Of a DNA stretch of 64,000 nucleotides, positions 15,325 through 24,657 are shown piece after piece. The notes under the pieces were generated by a model that had not been told where the DNA came from, made no database searches, and saw only the letters and a list, made by a program, of their open reading frames with translations. The translations under genes and the position numbers were made by a program. The stretch is from Microbacterium hydrocarbonoxydans. GTDB taxonomy: Bacteria; Actinomycetota; Actinomycetes; Actinomycetales; Microbacteriaceae. The stretch covers positions 124,001 to 188,000 of the forward strand of contig NZ_LR882982.1 in assembly GCF_904831005.1 (NCBI RefSeq). The letters run 5' to 3'. Numbering within the stretch: position 1 is the first letter of the stretch; each line of letters begins with the position of its first letter.

Positions 15325-18180
15325 ATGTCCCGACGACGAGCGAGATCGATATGGAGAGGGGCGGCAGTCGTCACGGCAGTCGCGCTGGGCGGGGCGGTGA
15401 TCTCTGCGCCGCCCGCTGCAGCCGCGACCATCGGCGAGGTCACGGTGAGTCAGGGGGGCTACAGCGCGAGCGGATACAAAGTCGGCTTCGCCGTCGCCGA
15501 CGGCACGCTGCCAGGTTCGACCAGCTGCCGCATCGTTCAGGGCGAGACGGTCGTGCAGCCGTCGTGCACTCTTCTCGATCGCGGCACCACCTGGGGAGAC
15601 CGCGTCTACCAGGTCGACTTCAGCGCCCTCGACGATGTCGGCACCGATTTCGCCCTCGAGGTCGGCGGCGTGCGCTCGCCGCGTTTCGCGATCGACGCGA
15701 ACGTATGGTCCGGCTATCTCGACGAGATGACTGCGTTCTACCGGCTGCAACGCTCAGGCGTGGACACCGAGGATGCCTACCCCGCGGGCTACAGCAGTAT
15801 CGCCCCCTCGGACAAGGTCTTCCACGCGGCCGGCCACCTCGACGACGCCGCGTCCGAAGACGGCACGCAGCACTACGACCTCACGGGCGGCTGGTACGAC
15901 GCCGGCGACTACGGGATCTATGGCGGCAACCAGTGGGTCGCCGGCAACATCGCCATCTCCTATCTGCGCTACGGCGACACACCCCAGGTCGCCTTCGACG
16001 GAGACTCGAACGGCGTGCCCGACCTCGTCGACGAGGCCTGGTTCGGCAGCGAGTACCTGCTCCGGATGCTGGATGCGTTCGGCGGCCCGTTCTGGGACGT
16101 CAAGGGCAGCGGCGGTTTCCAGCACCCCGAGGACCACACCGACGGGGTGATCGGCACGGCCGATGACCGTCGCATCTCGGGGATGGGAGTCGGCGGCTCT
16201 GCGAAGGCAGCAGGCTCGCTCGCCGCCACCGCGAGAGCGATCCTCGCCGCGATCGACGACGGGCACATCGCTGCCGGCGACGCCGCCGCCTGGCAGGCTC
16301 TGGCCACAGAGGCGGAGGAAGGGGCGGTGGCGTTCTACGAGTACGCCGACGCGCACCGGGGAGATCCGCTCGGCGGGTACTCGACGACGCGCGGCGGCAT
16401 CGCGAACTCCCTCCTGTTCGCCGAAGTGCAGCTCCACCTTCTGACGGGCGATGCGGCGTATCGCACCTCGGCCGAAGCGACGATCGCTGCGACGCCGTTC
16501 ACGATCCTGTCCAACACGAACTACTGGGACATGGGTCCGCTGTCGATGGCGGAGCTGTATCCCGCGGCGACGACGACCGGAAAGACCAACATCCAGCGCT
16601 ACCTCAAGAAGCAGCTGGACTATGTGCTCTCGTCGACCGATGACACTCCGTACGGTGTGATCAACCAGTTCAAGAACTTCGGTGTCAACGAGCCGCACGT
16701 CTCCTACATGGCCGATGCGCTTCGGTACTGGGAGCTGTTCGGCGACGAGCGTGCGCTGCGAGCCGTGCAGAAGGGGATGTACTGGGTCTTGGGGAACAAT
16801 CCCTGGGGAACGAGCTGGGTCTCGGGTGTGGGTGAGAAGCACACGATGTTCCTGCACACCCGGCTCGACGAGCAGGCACAGACCCAGGGCGGAACCGGGA
16901 TCGTCCTGCCCGGCGCGCTCGTGTCGGGGCCGAACGCGAAGGACCCACTCGATCCGACCAGCGCCAGCCCCTGGTACGAAGACCGTCCCGGTTTCGCCGA
17001 CGTCGGGCAGCAGTGGCGCTACAACGAGTACAGCGTCAGCATCCAGGCCGGACTCTTCTCTGCCATGTTCGGTCTCACCGCTGCCGGTGATGCGCCATGG
17101 TCCACCGGCACGCCGCCGACGGCGCTGACGATCGGATCACCCCAGATCGGTCAGTACGTCACCGACGAAGTGACCGTCTTCGCCCAGAGCGGCTCATCGC
17201 TGACGGCTCATGCGCTCGGGCCGGAGTGGACGCCGATGACCTCGTCTGCCGGGGTCTCGACCGGAGTGGTCGATGTGAGCGGGCTCGCGCCGTTCACGAA
17301 TGCCCGCATCGATGTGCGTGGCACACAGGCCAGCGGCGCGCACAGCTACAGCTCCACTCATTACACGGTCGCGCCGCCTCTGCCGACTCCGGATGCCCCG
17401 CTGCTCTACGACGGTTTCGGTCGCGACGGTCTGTTCGGAGTGCAGGGGTACTCGTGGGCGAACTGGTACAACAACCATGCCGGTGTAGGCCAGGTGACCA
17501 ACATCACCGTCGATGAGCGCACTGCGGGCCGGTTCTTCCAGAACCCTGCCACGGCGATGTCGCAGGCCAAGTTCCAGCCATGGCATCACTCGGTGGATGC
17601 AGACGGATACCGCTATCTGTCGGTGACGATGCGCAGCCCCTCGCCGAATCTCCGTCTGCGCATCGAGGTGTCAGACGGCGACTCGAATCACCGAGTGACG
17701 GGGACGAGCCCGATCGCGATCGCGAACGACTGGACCACGTATGACTTCGACCTCGCGGCTTTCCCCGGCCTCGATCGCTCCACGGCGAAGCTCGTGTTCT
17801 GGTTGCAGCAGACCGCCGACACCGACGGTGAGCTGTTCGTCGATTCCGTGGAGTTCACGAACGACGCCGCCGGTACCGCTCCGGTGCTCTCGGATGTCAG
17901 CCACACGGCCGGCGCCTTGACCCCGTCCGCTCCCGTCACGGTGCAGGCGACCTACGCCGATGCCGACGGCGCCGCCCCGTACGCGGTGGAGCTCGTCATC
18001 GACGGGGTGATCCACCGGATGTCCCCCGTGGACCCTGGTGACGTCGACGTGACAGACGGGGCGCGATACGCCGTCGCCGTGTCGCTCGTGAAGGGCGTGC
18101 ACAGTTACTTCGTGCGTACGACCGATACGACCTCTGCGGTCGTCGAGACGCCGGTGGTGTCAGGCGTCGCCGTCGGCTGA
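15325..18180 (+). CDS. Secreted multidomain GH9 glycoside hydrolase, candidate endo-xanthanase/endoglucanase
   Basis: 951 residues from ATG 15325 with AAGGAGA upstream. A signal peptide (MSRRRARSIW, hydrophobic core, cleavage near APPAAAA) is followed by an Ig-like domain (about 36-125) and the GH9 (alpha/alpha)6 barrel (about 128-590). Catalytic signatures are GGWYDAGDYG with D192/D195, VLGNNPWGTSWVSGVGEKH, and RYNEYS with the acid E568. Then come an Ig-like module (about 598-685), a carbohydrate-binding-like jelly roll (about 692-848, LLYDGFGRDGLFGVQGY) and a final Ig-like domain. GH9 enzymes cut beta-1,4-glucan. With PL8 and GH38 nearby, xanthan backbone is the best-fitting substrate (inference). 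A strong hairpin follows the stop. Confidence 0.9.
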   Translation: MSRRRARSIWRGAAVVTAVALGGAVISAPPAAAATIGEVTVSQGGYSASGYKVGFAVADGTLPGSTSCRIVQGETVVQPSCTLLDRGTTWGDRVYQVDFSALDDVGTDFALEVGGVRSPRFAIDANVWSGYLDEMTAFYRLQRSGVDTEDAYPAGYSSIAPSDKVFHAAGHLDDAASEDGTQHYDLTGGWYDAGDYGIYGGNQWVAGNIAISYLRYGDTPQVAFDGDSNGVPDLVDEAWFGSEYLLRMLDAFGGPFWDVKGSGGFQHPEDHTDGVIGTADDRRISGMGVGGSAKAAGSLAATARAILAAIDDGHIAAGDAAAWQALATEAEEGAVAFYEYADAHRGDPLGGYSTTRGGIANSLLFAEVQLHLLTGDAAYRTSAEATIAATPFTILSNTNYWDMGPLSMAELYPAATTTGKTNIQRYLKKQLDYVLSSTDDTPYGVINQFKNFGVNEPHVSYMADALRYWELFGDERALRAVQKGMYWVLGNNPWGTSWVSGVGEKHTMFLHTRLDEQAQTQGGTGIVLPGALVSGPNAKDPLDPTSASPWYEDRPGFADVGQQWRYNEYSVSIQAGLFSAMFGLTAAGDAPWSTGTPPTALTIGSPQIGQYVTDEVTVFAQSGSSLTAHALGPEWTPMTSSAGVSTGVVDVSGLAPFTNARIDVRGTQASGAHSYSSTHYTVAPPLPTPDAPLLYDGFGRDGLFGVQGYSWANWYNNHAGVGQVTNITVDERTAGRFFQNPATAMSQAKFQPWHHSVDADGYRYLSVTMRSPSPNLRLRIEVSDGDSNHRVTGTSPIAIANDWTTYDFDLAAFPGLDRSTAKLVFWLQQTADTDGELFVDSVEFTNDAAGTAPVLSDVSHTAGALTPSAPVTVQATYADADGAAPYAVELVIDGVIHRMSPVDPGDVDVTDGARYAVAVSLVKGVHSYFVRTTDTTSAVVETPVVSGVAVG

Positions 18181-18185
18181 TGAGG

Positions 18186-18222
18186 CAGAGGATGCGGCGG
18201 GGCCTCCTCGCCGCATCCTCTG
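18186..18222. terminator. Bidirectional-type hairpin between GH9 and the 2-hydroxyacid dehydrogenase
   Basis: CAGAGGATGCGGCG (18186-18199) and CGCCGCATCCTCTG (18209-18222) form a perfect 14-base stem with a nine-base loop, between convergent genes; TCTT follows on the plus side. Confidence 0.8.
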
Positions 18223-18259
18223 TCTTCGGCCCGCTCCCGGGATTCGGATCGGCCAGCCG

Positions 18260-19300
18260 TCAGGCGATGATGCCGAGCGACTCGCTCTCGACGCGATGCG
18301 CCGGCGGGCGCCCATGGCACAGCCGCTCGATCTCGTCGAGCGCCGAGTCGGCGAGGCGCCCCGTCTCGGCGTGCATGGCGCCGGCGATGTGCGGGCTGAG
18401 CACGATTCCGGGTGTGTCGAAAAGCGCCGAGTCCGCGGGCAGCGGCTCAGGATCGGTGACATCGAGGATCGCGCGGAGAGTGCCCGCACGGCAGCGTCGT
18501 ACGAGAGCATCCGAGTCGATGAGCGTTCCTCTGGCGGTGTTGATCACGACGGCGTCCGGGCGCAGCAGGGCTATCCGGCGCGCATCCAGCAGGTGGTGCG
18601 TGTCAGGCAGCTCCGGAGCGTGCACGCTCACGATGTCGCTCGCGACGAGCATCTCGTCGAGATCGACGAGACGGGCTCCGACCGCTGCAGCGTCGGCGGC
18701 GCTGGCGTGCGGATCTGCGACCAGAACCTCGAGCTCGAACGGACGCAGCAGCTCGGCGACACGTCGCCCCACGCGCGACAGGCCGATGATGCCCACGGTT
18801 CCGCCGAAGTTGACCGCCGCGGGGATCGAGTCGCGCCACGTTCCGCCGACCTCGCGGTGCCGCCGATAACCCTCGATGTAGCGGGCTGCGCGCTTGCCCT
18901 CGAGAAGGATGGTGGCGAGCGTGAACTCGGCGACGGGGATCGCGTTGGCGTCTGCGGCACTCGTCACGAGGATGCCGTGATCCCAGAAGGCAGGCGAGAC
19001 ATGCTGCTTCACCGATCCGCCGGTGTGGATCACCGCCCGCAGACGCGGCGCCGCCGCCAGCACTTCTGGTTCGAGCACGGGAGACCCCCATCCCGTCACC
19101 AGGATCTCGGTGCGGGCGAGGCGCGCATCGTCATCAGGCGTGTGGAGCTCGTCGAGGCGTATCGGATCGTCGAGGGCGATGAGCCGGTGCAGTCGCGCGA
19201 GACGAGCGGGGTCGAAGAGGTCTGTGAACGCGCGCGCATTCATGAGAAGGAGACCTGAGGGTCGCTCCGTATCGGTGCGCTCTCCGTTGAGTGGTGCCAT
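18260..19300 (-). CDS. D-isomer-specific 2-hydroxyacid dehydrogenase
   Basis: 346 residues. The NAD-binding motif GIIGLSRVGRRV sits near the middle. Catalytic marks are Arg in NTARGTLIDSDAL, Glu in DVTDPEPLP and His in LSPHIAGAM, the classical Arg-Glu-His set. ATG 19300 is chosen because TATTGT lies 6 bases upstream, compatible with a leaderless transcript; MNARAF at 19243 is an alternative without a ribosome site. It is divergent from the sugar importer. The substrate is a 2-oxoacid such as hydroxypyruvate, glyoxylate or a sugar-acid derivative; a link to pyruvate or uronate from the degraded glycan is possible but unproven. Confidence 0.85.
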   Translation of the reverse strand: MAPLNGERTDTERPSGLLLMNARAFTDLFDPARLARLHRLIALDDPIRLDELHTPDDDARLARTEILVTGWGSPVLEPEVLAAAPRLRAVIHTGGSVKQHVSPAFWDHGILVTSAADANAIPVAEFTLATILLEGKRAARYIEGYRRHREVGGTWRDSIPAAVNFGGTVGIIGLSRVGRRVAELLRPFELEVLVADPHASAADAAAVGARLVDLDEMLVASDIVSVHAPELPDTHHLLDARRIALLRPDAVVINTARGTLIDSDALVRRCRAGTLRAILDVTDPEPLPADSALFDTPGIVLSPHIAGAMHAETGRLADSALDEIERLCHGRPPAHRVESESLGIIA

Positions 19301-19324
19301 GCACACAATAAGAGCACAGCCGCA

Positions 19325-19402
19325 ACAAACTTCACAAGTTATAAACCGTGATGAAACTAAATGATCATTATGCTTGCGAACTGATCGCACTCTCTGCATA
19401 CT
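19325..19402 (+). promoter_or_regulatory. Promoter/operator zone of the sugar-importer operon
   Basis: This is another AT-rich island. TTGCGA (19374-19379) and CATACT (19397-19402) are spaced 17 bases, a plausible -35/-10 pair. Upstream are ACAAACTTC (19325), shared with the GH9 promoter, and the perfect palindrome AATGATCATT (19360-19369). Confidence 0.5.
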
Positions 19403-19501
19403 GGGCGAGACGCACGACGTGGTGTTGACCGGAACCTCCGGACTTTGCTTGTCGGCGACTATCGCGGCTGCAGCAGGCGGCCGCGCCGAAACGGAGGAAT
19501 C

Positions 19502-20884
19502 ATGCATCGACGCACCCGCCGCATTCTCGCGGCGCTCGTCGTGGTCCCGCTCTTCGCAGGCACCGCTGCCTGCTCGAGCAGCCCGAACGAAGGCCCCGAC
19601 GAGGCCGGCGACGAACAGGTCACGATCACGATCATGGGCAAGCCCGCGGCCACCAACACGGCAGCGGTCGAACTGTTCGAGCGCCAGGTCGCCGAGTTCG
19701 AAGAGGCGAACCCGAACATCACCATCGAAGCGTCCGACGTGCCGTGGGACGCGAAGACCTTCGCCACTCGCCTCGCCGGCGGCAGCGCACCGACACTTCT
19801 GCGCGTTCCTCTCACCGAGCCGCCCGCGCTGATCGAGCGCGGCCAGGTGGCCGACATCTCCGACGCCGCCTCGGAGCTGGACAGCTTTGCTGACCTCAAC
19901 CCTCGCGTCATGCAGTTCCTGGAGCGCGACGGAGCGGTCTACGGCATCCCCGAGAAGAGCTACGCGTTCGGGCTGGTCTACAACCGGGACCTGTTCGAGC
20001 AGGCGGGCCTCGACCCTGACAGTCCGCCCGAGACCTGGGACGAGGTGCGGGAGTACGCCGCGCAGATCGCCGAGAGCACGGGCAAGACCGGGTTCGGCGA
20101 GATCACCACCAACAACAGTGGCGGATGGCACCTCACCGGTTACGACTACACCGTCGGCGGGCGCATCATCGAGCAGAACTCGAGTGGCGAGTGGAAGGCG
20201 TCATTCAACGACGACAACGCGCGTGAGGTGCTGGATCTCTGGAAGGCCATGCGCTGGGAGGACGACTCTCTCGGCGACAATGTTCTCGGCAAGCAGGAAG
20301 ACCTCGTCGCCGAGTTCACCGCCGGCAATGTCGGAATGTGGGTCTCCGCTCCGCCGGATGTCTACCCGAACTACATCGCAGCGGGCGGTGACCCGGATGC
20401 GTTCGGCGCCGGGCCCATGCCTCAGGGCGGTGCCGATGCCACCCTCGCAGGGGCGACCGTGCTGATGGTGAACGCGCAGGCGACCGAGGCGGAGATCGCT
20501 GCCGCGGTCAAGTGGATCGACTGGCGCGCACTCCGGCCCAACTACGATCTCGAGGTCGCCGCTGAGACGGCAGAGGCTTCGGCGGCCGACGGACTGCCGG
20601 TCGGCGTCCCCGTCGCTCCGATCTTCAGCGATGAGGCGTACACCGCGTACCGAGACGCGATCGAGGAATTCGTCAACGTGCCGGTCGAGAACTTCGCCCC
20701 CTACGTGCAATCCCTGGCCGAGTTCGAGTACGTCCCCGAGCCCGAGGTCGCCTCGCAGGAGATCTACGCGGCACTGGACCCACTGGTCCAGGCGGTCCTC
20801 ACGGATCCGAATGCCGACATCGACGCGCTGCTCACCGACGCAGAGGCCCGCGTCGACGCGATCCTGGCTCAGCACTCATCATGA
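19502..20884 (+). CDS. ABC sugar importer, extracellular solute-binding lipoprotein (CUT1 type)
   Basis: 460 residues from ATG 19502, with ACGGAGGAA 5 bases upstream. A short basic N-terminus and hydrophobic stretch end in a lipobox-like FAGTAACSSS, so the protein is probably lipid-anchored. The body has family-1 binding-protein features: FEEANPNITIEASDVPWD, YGIPEKSYAFGLVYNRDLFEQAGLDPDSPPETWDE (in part) and a GNVGMWVSAP hinge region. It delivers oligosaccharides to the two permeases that follow. The stop overlaps the next start (ATGA). In this locus it probably binds xanthan-derived fragments (inference). Confidence 0.92.
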   Translation: MHRRTRRILAALVVVPLFAGTAACSSSPNEGPDEAGDEQVTITIMGKPAATNTAAVELFERQVAEFEEANPNITIEASDVPWDAKTFATRLAGGSAPTLLRVPLTEPPALIERGQVADISDAASELDSFADLNPRVMQFLERDGAVYGIPEKSYAFGLVYNRDLFEQAGLDPDSPPETWDEVREYAAQIAESTGKTGFGEITTNNSGGWHLTGYDYTVGGRIIEQNSSGEWKASFNDDNAREVLDLWKAMRWEDDSLGDNVLGKQEDLVAEFTAGNVGMWVSAPPDVYPNYIAAGGDPDAFGAGPMPQGGADATLAGATVLMVNAQATEAEIAAAVKWIDWRALRPNYDLEVAAETAEASAADGLPVGVPVAPIFSDEAYTAYRDAIEEFVNVPVENFAPYVQSLAEFEYVPEPEVASQEIYAALDPLVQAVLTDPNADIDALLTDAEARVDAILAQHSS

Positions 20885-21846
20885 CGATCGCTCCCGAACG
20901 CCTGGGTGGTGCGGTCGCCGACCGCGCCACCCAGGCGGCGACCGGGAAGACCGGCGTGCCGCGGCGCCGCAGCCCGCAGCGCCGTCGCGCGGCGATCGCC
21001 GCGCTGCTGTTCCTGATCCCGGCGCTCGTGACGTTCGGCTACTTCGCGTGGTGGCCGATACTCCAGAGCATCATGCTGGCCTTCCAGCAGACGAACCTCG
21101 TCCAGCCGGCGGAGTGGGTCGGTCTGCGCAACTTCGAGGTGCTCTTCGCCGACCCGTTGCTTCCGAAGGCCGCCCTGAACACACTGTGGTTCACGGCTCT
21201 GTCGCTCGCCATCGGTCTGCCGGTGCCGCTTCTGTGCGCCGTGCTGATGTCGGAGCTGCGCCGTGGGGGCACCCTTGCCCGTGTGCTCGCCTACCTGCCC
21301 GTGGTGGTGCCGCCCGTGGTCGCGGTGCTCCTGTGGAAGGTCTTCTTCAGCCCGGGCGAGTCGGGGGTCGTGAACTCTCTGCTGGGCCTGGTCGGCATCG
21401 GTCCGCTCCCATGGCTCCAGTCGCCCGAGCTGGCCATGCCGAGCCTCGTCATCGTCGCCACCTGGTCGGGCGCGGGCACGGCGATCCTGATCTATCTCGC
21501 CGCTCTGTCCGGGGTCAGCACCGAGCTCTACGAGGCCGCCGAGCTCGACGGTGCCTCGATCTGGCAGCGCGCGCGCTTCATCACGCTGCCGCAGATGCGC
21601 GGCGTCATCCTGGTGCTCCTGCTCCTGCAGATCATCGGCGCGATCCAGGTGTTCACCGAGCCATACGTCATGACGGACGGGGGGCCGGCGAATGCGACGG
21701 TCACCATCCTGCTGATGATCTACCGGTATGCCTTCCTGTTCGGCAACTACGGCGTCGCGACGGCCCTCAGCGTCCTGCTCGCGGTCATCCTCGTCATCAT
21801 CTCGGCCATCTACCTCAGGCTGACCCGATCCTGGAGCTCCCGATGA
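20881..21846 (+). CDS. ABC sugar importer permease (MalF/UgpA type)
   Basis: 321 residues, six membrane segments after a basic cytoplasmic N-terminus. The EAA loop that contacts the ATPase reads YEAAELDGASIWQRARFITLPQMRG. It overlaps the binding-protein gene by four bases upstream and the second permease by four bases downstream, so all three are translationally coupled. No ATPase gene is in the operon, as is common in actinobacteria, where a shared MsiK-type ATPase serves several importers; that partner must lie elsewhere. Confidence 0.92.
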   Translation: MTIAPERLGGAVADRATQAATGKTGVPRRRSPQRRRAAIAALLFLIPALVTFGYFAWWPILQSIMLAFQQTNLVQPAEWVGLRNFEVLFADPLLPKAALNTLWFTALSLAIGLPVPLLCAVLMSELRRGGTLARVLAYLPVVVPPVVAVLLWKVFFSPGESGVVNSLLGLVGIGPLPWLQSPELAMPSLVIVATWSGAGTAILIYLAALSGVSTELYEAAELDGASIWQRARFITLPQMRGVILVLLLLQIIGAIQVFTEPYVMTDGGPANATVTILLMIYRYAFLFGNYGVATALSVLLAVILVIISAIYLRLTRSWSSR

Positions 21847-22763
21847 CCGCCCCGACATCCCTGCGCGTACCCCGCAACGAGCCTCGCACGCGCGAACGCG
21901 GCCTCCTGTCGTCATTCGACTGGCGTCGTCCGCGCGTGTTCGTCGGCTGGCGTGCTATGCACGTCGTGCTCTTCGCGAGCCTGATCGCCGTCGGCGCCGT
22001 GCCCATCATCTGGATGCTGCGCGCCGCGATCTCGAGCACCACCGATCTGGTGCAGCGCCCGCTCAGCCTCATCCCCGAGCCCGCGCGCTGGGAGAACATC
22101 CCGACAGCATGGAGCCTCCTCGACATCGGCCACTACCTCGTGAACACGGTGGTGCTGGTCGGAGGGTCGTGGGTGGTGCAGCTGGTCGTCTCGGCCACAG
22201 CCGGCTACGCGCTCGCCGTGATCCGGCCCTGGTTCGGGCGAATCGTGTACGGCGCATTCCTGGTGACGCTGTTCGTGCCGGGCACTGTGACCCTCATCGC
22301 GCTGTACCTGACCGTGCTCGACATGCCGCTCCTCGGGATCGGGCTCACCGACACACCCTGGGCGGTGTGGCTGCCTGCCGGGGCCAACGCGTTCACGATC
22401 CTCTTGGTGAAGCAGTTCTTCGAGGAGATCCCTCGGGACCTCTTCGAGGCCGCGCAGCTCGACGGCGCCGGATGGTGGACGATCTTCTGGCGCATCGTGC
22501 TACCCATGTCGCGTCCGATCCTCGCGGTGGTGTCGCTTCTGTCGATCATGTCGGCCTGGAAGGAGTTCCTCTGGCCGCTGATCGTGCTGACCGACCCCAC
22601 CACCCAGCCCCTTGCGGTCGCACTCCCGCGCCTCGCCCAGGCCACCGACCCGGCCTACCTGATCGCCGGGATGCTGATCGCCAGCATCCCTCCGATCCTG
22701 ATCTTCCTGATCTTCCAGCGCTCCATCGTGCGGGGGATCGGCTTCTCAGGCCTCAAGGGCTGA
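21843..22763 (+). CDS. ABC sugar importer permease (MalG/UgpE type)
   Basis: 306 residues from ATG 21843, overlapping the first permease by four bases. It has a basic N-terminal tail, six membrane segments and the EAA loop FEAAQLDGAGWWTIFWRIVLP. Together with the first permease it forms the CUT1 import channel. The glycosidase gene GH3 starts 31 bases further on, so import and cytoplasmic hydrolysis are encoded on one transcript. Confidence 0.92.
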   Translation: MTAPTSLRVPRNEPRTRERGLLSSFDWRRPRVFVGWRAMHVVLFASLIAVGAVPIIWMLRAAISSTTDLVQRPLSLIPEPARWENIPTAWSLLDIGHYLVNTVVLVGGSWVVQLVVSATAGYALAVIRPWFGRIVYGAFLVTLFVPGTVTLIALYLTVLDMPLLGIGLTDTPWAVWLPAGANAFTILLVKQFFEEIPRDLFEAAQLDGAGWWTIFWRIVLPMSRPILAVVSLLSIMSAWKEFLWPLIVLTDPTTQPLAVALPRLAQATDPAYLIAGMLIASIPPILIFLIFQRSIVRGIGFSGLKG

Positions 22764-22793
22764 CGCGCCCGACTCGAAAGGAATCGCTTCATC

Positions 22794-24647
22794 GTGCCCG
22801 CACACCTCCCCTCCACCGAACTCCCGTGGCGTGACCTCAACGGCAACGGACGGCTCGACCCCTACGAAGATGCACGTCTGACGCCCGCAGAGCGCACGGC
22901 TGACCTTCTCGCGCGACTGAGCCTCGAAGAGAAGGCCGGACTCATGTTCCACACGGTGATCGAGGCGGGCCCCGACGGGGCACTGCTCGAGACACCGGGC
23001 GCGCTGAGCAAGTCCGCGACGAGCACGGTCGTGCTCGACAAGCGTATGAACCACTTCAACGTCCACGCGCTCGGGCCGGCCCGCGACGCAGCGCGGTGGG
23101 CGAATGCTCTGCAGCGCCTCGCCGCGCAGACGCCGCACGGGATTCCGGTGACGATCAGCACCGACCCGAGGCACGGCTTCTTCGAGAACGAGGGCACCTC
23201 GTTCGCTGCCCGTTCGTTCTCGCAGTGGCCGGAGCCGCTCGGGCTGGCAGCCCTGGACGACGACGACATCCGCGAGTTCGCCCGCATCGCGCGGCGCGAA
23301 TACCTCGCGGTGGGGATCAGAATGGCATTGCACCCCCAGGTCGATCTTGCGACCGAACCGCGCTGGGGCCGTCAGCTGCATACCTTCGGCTCCGATCCGC
23401 AACGCACCTCGCGAGCGCTCGCCGCCTACATCGATGGCTTCCAGGAAGCCTTGCTCGGCACCGAGTCGGTGGCGTGTGTGACGAAGCACTTCCCGGGAGC
23501 CGGACCCCAGAAGGACGGTGAGGATGCGCACTTCCCCTACGGCCGTGAGCAGGTATACCCCGGAGGCGCCTTCGACCTCCACCTCGAGCCCTTCCGCGCG
23601 GCGATCGCTGCCGGTACCGCGGGCATGATGCCCTACTACGGCATGCCGATCGGCCTGGAACGCGGCGGCGTGCCCATCGAAGAGGTCGGGTTCGGATACA
23701 ACCGGCAGATCGTCACAGGGCTCCTGCGCGAGGAACTCGGCTTCGACGGCGTGGTCGTCACCGACTGGGAGCTCGTCAACGACAACGTCGCTCAGGGGCA
23801 GACCCTGCCGGCGAAGGCATGGGGTGTCGAACACCTCGACCCGGCCGAGCGCCTCATCGCGGTGCTCGACGCGGGCTGCGATCAGTTCGGCGGGGAGGAG
23901 TGCGTAGACCTGCTGCTCGGACTCGTGCGCACGGGGCGGGTGGACGAATCGCGCATCGACGAGTCGGCTCGGCGCCTGCTCGAGCTCAAGTTCCGCCTCG
24001 GCCTGTTCGACGATCCGTTCGTCGATGAGAACGCCGCCGAAGACATCGTGGGCCGCCCCGAACACCGCGCAGCCGGCTTCCGCGCACAGGCGCAAGCAGT
24101 GACGATCCTCCGCGATGTCGGAGTGGAGGGCGCACCCGTGCTGCCGCTCGCGCCGCAGCCGGGTCGGCGCGTCTATGTCGAGGGCATCGACCCGGCCGCG
24201 GCGAGCACCCTGGGCATCGTCGTCGAGCGTCCTGAGGACGCCGATCTCGCTCTGGTGCGTATCGCGGCTCCCTTCGAGCCGCGCGACGACCTGCTGTTCG
24301 AGTCGCGGTTCCGTCAGGGTTCGCTCGATTTTCGGCCCGGACTCGTCTCCCGGCTCTCGAGCATCGCCGCGCATGTGCCGCTCGTGCTCGACGTCGCGAT
24401 GGATCGCCCCGCGATCCTCACCCCGCTCGTGCCGCTGACCTCCGTGCTGGTCGCCACGTTCGGTACGAGCGACGCCGCGCTGATCGCCGCGCTCACCGGC
24501 GCCGTCGAGCCGCGCGGCCGACTGCCCTTCGAGATTCCCCGCTCGATGGAGGCAGTGCGGCGATCACGTGAGGATATGCCTGACGACACGGCCGATCCGC
24601 TCTATCCGGTCGGCTTCTCGCATGCCGCCGCCGTGATCGCGCGCTGA
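22794..24647 (+). CDS. GH3-family beta-glycosidase, probably cytoplasmic beta-glucosidase
   Basis: 617 residues from GTG 22794, with GAAAGGAATC upstream. No signal peptide is visible. The GH3 (beta/alpha)8 domain shows FFENEGTSFAARSFSQWPEPLGLAA, CVTKHFPGAGPQ and the nucleophile Asp324 in GFDGVVVTDWEL. The second alpha/beta domain runs to about residue 600. It begins with LNGNGRLDPYEDA, a calcium-loop-like dockerin-style stretch seen at the start of some GH3 enzymes. Expected role: release of glucose from beta-1,4-linked fragments brought in by the adjacent importer. Exo-beta-glycosidase specificity is inferred from family and context. Confidence 0.9.
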   Translation: MPAHLPSTELPWRDLNGNGRLDPYEDARLTPAERTADLLARLSLEEKAGLMFHTVIEAGPDGALLETPGALSKSATSTVVLDKRMNHFNVHALGPARDAARWANALQRLAAQTPHGIPVTISTDPRHGFFENEGTSFAARSFSQWPEPLGLAALDDDDIREFARIARREYLAVGIRMALHPQVDLATEPRWGRQLHTFGSDPQRTSRALAAYIDGFQEALLGTESVACVTKHFPGAGPQKDGEDAHFPYGREQVYPGGAFDLHLEPFRAAIAAGTAGMMPYYGMPIGLERGGVPIEEVGFGYNRQIVTGLLREELGFDGVVVTDWELVNDNVAQGQTLPAKAWGVEHLDPAERLIAVLDAGCDQFGGEECVDLLLGLVRTGRVDESRIDESARRLLELKFRLGLFDDPFVDENAAEDIVGRPEHRAAGFRAQAQAVTILRDVGVEGAPVLPLAPQPGRRVYVEGIDPAAASTLGIVVERPEDADLALVRIAAPFEPRDDLLFESRFRQGSLDFRPGLVSRLSSIAAHVPLVLDVAMDRPAILTPLVPLTSVLVATFGTSDAALIAALTGAVEPRGRLPFEIPRSMEAVRRSREDMPDDTADPLYPVGFSHAAAVIAR

Positions 24648-24657
24648 CCGGACGATC

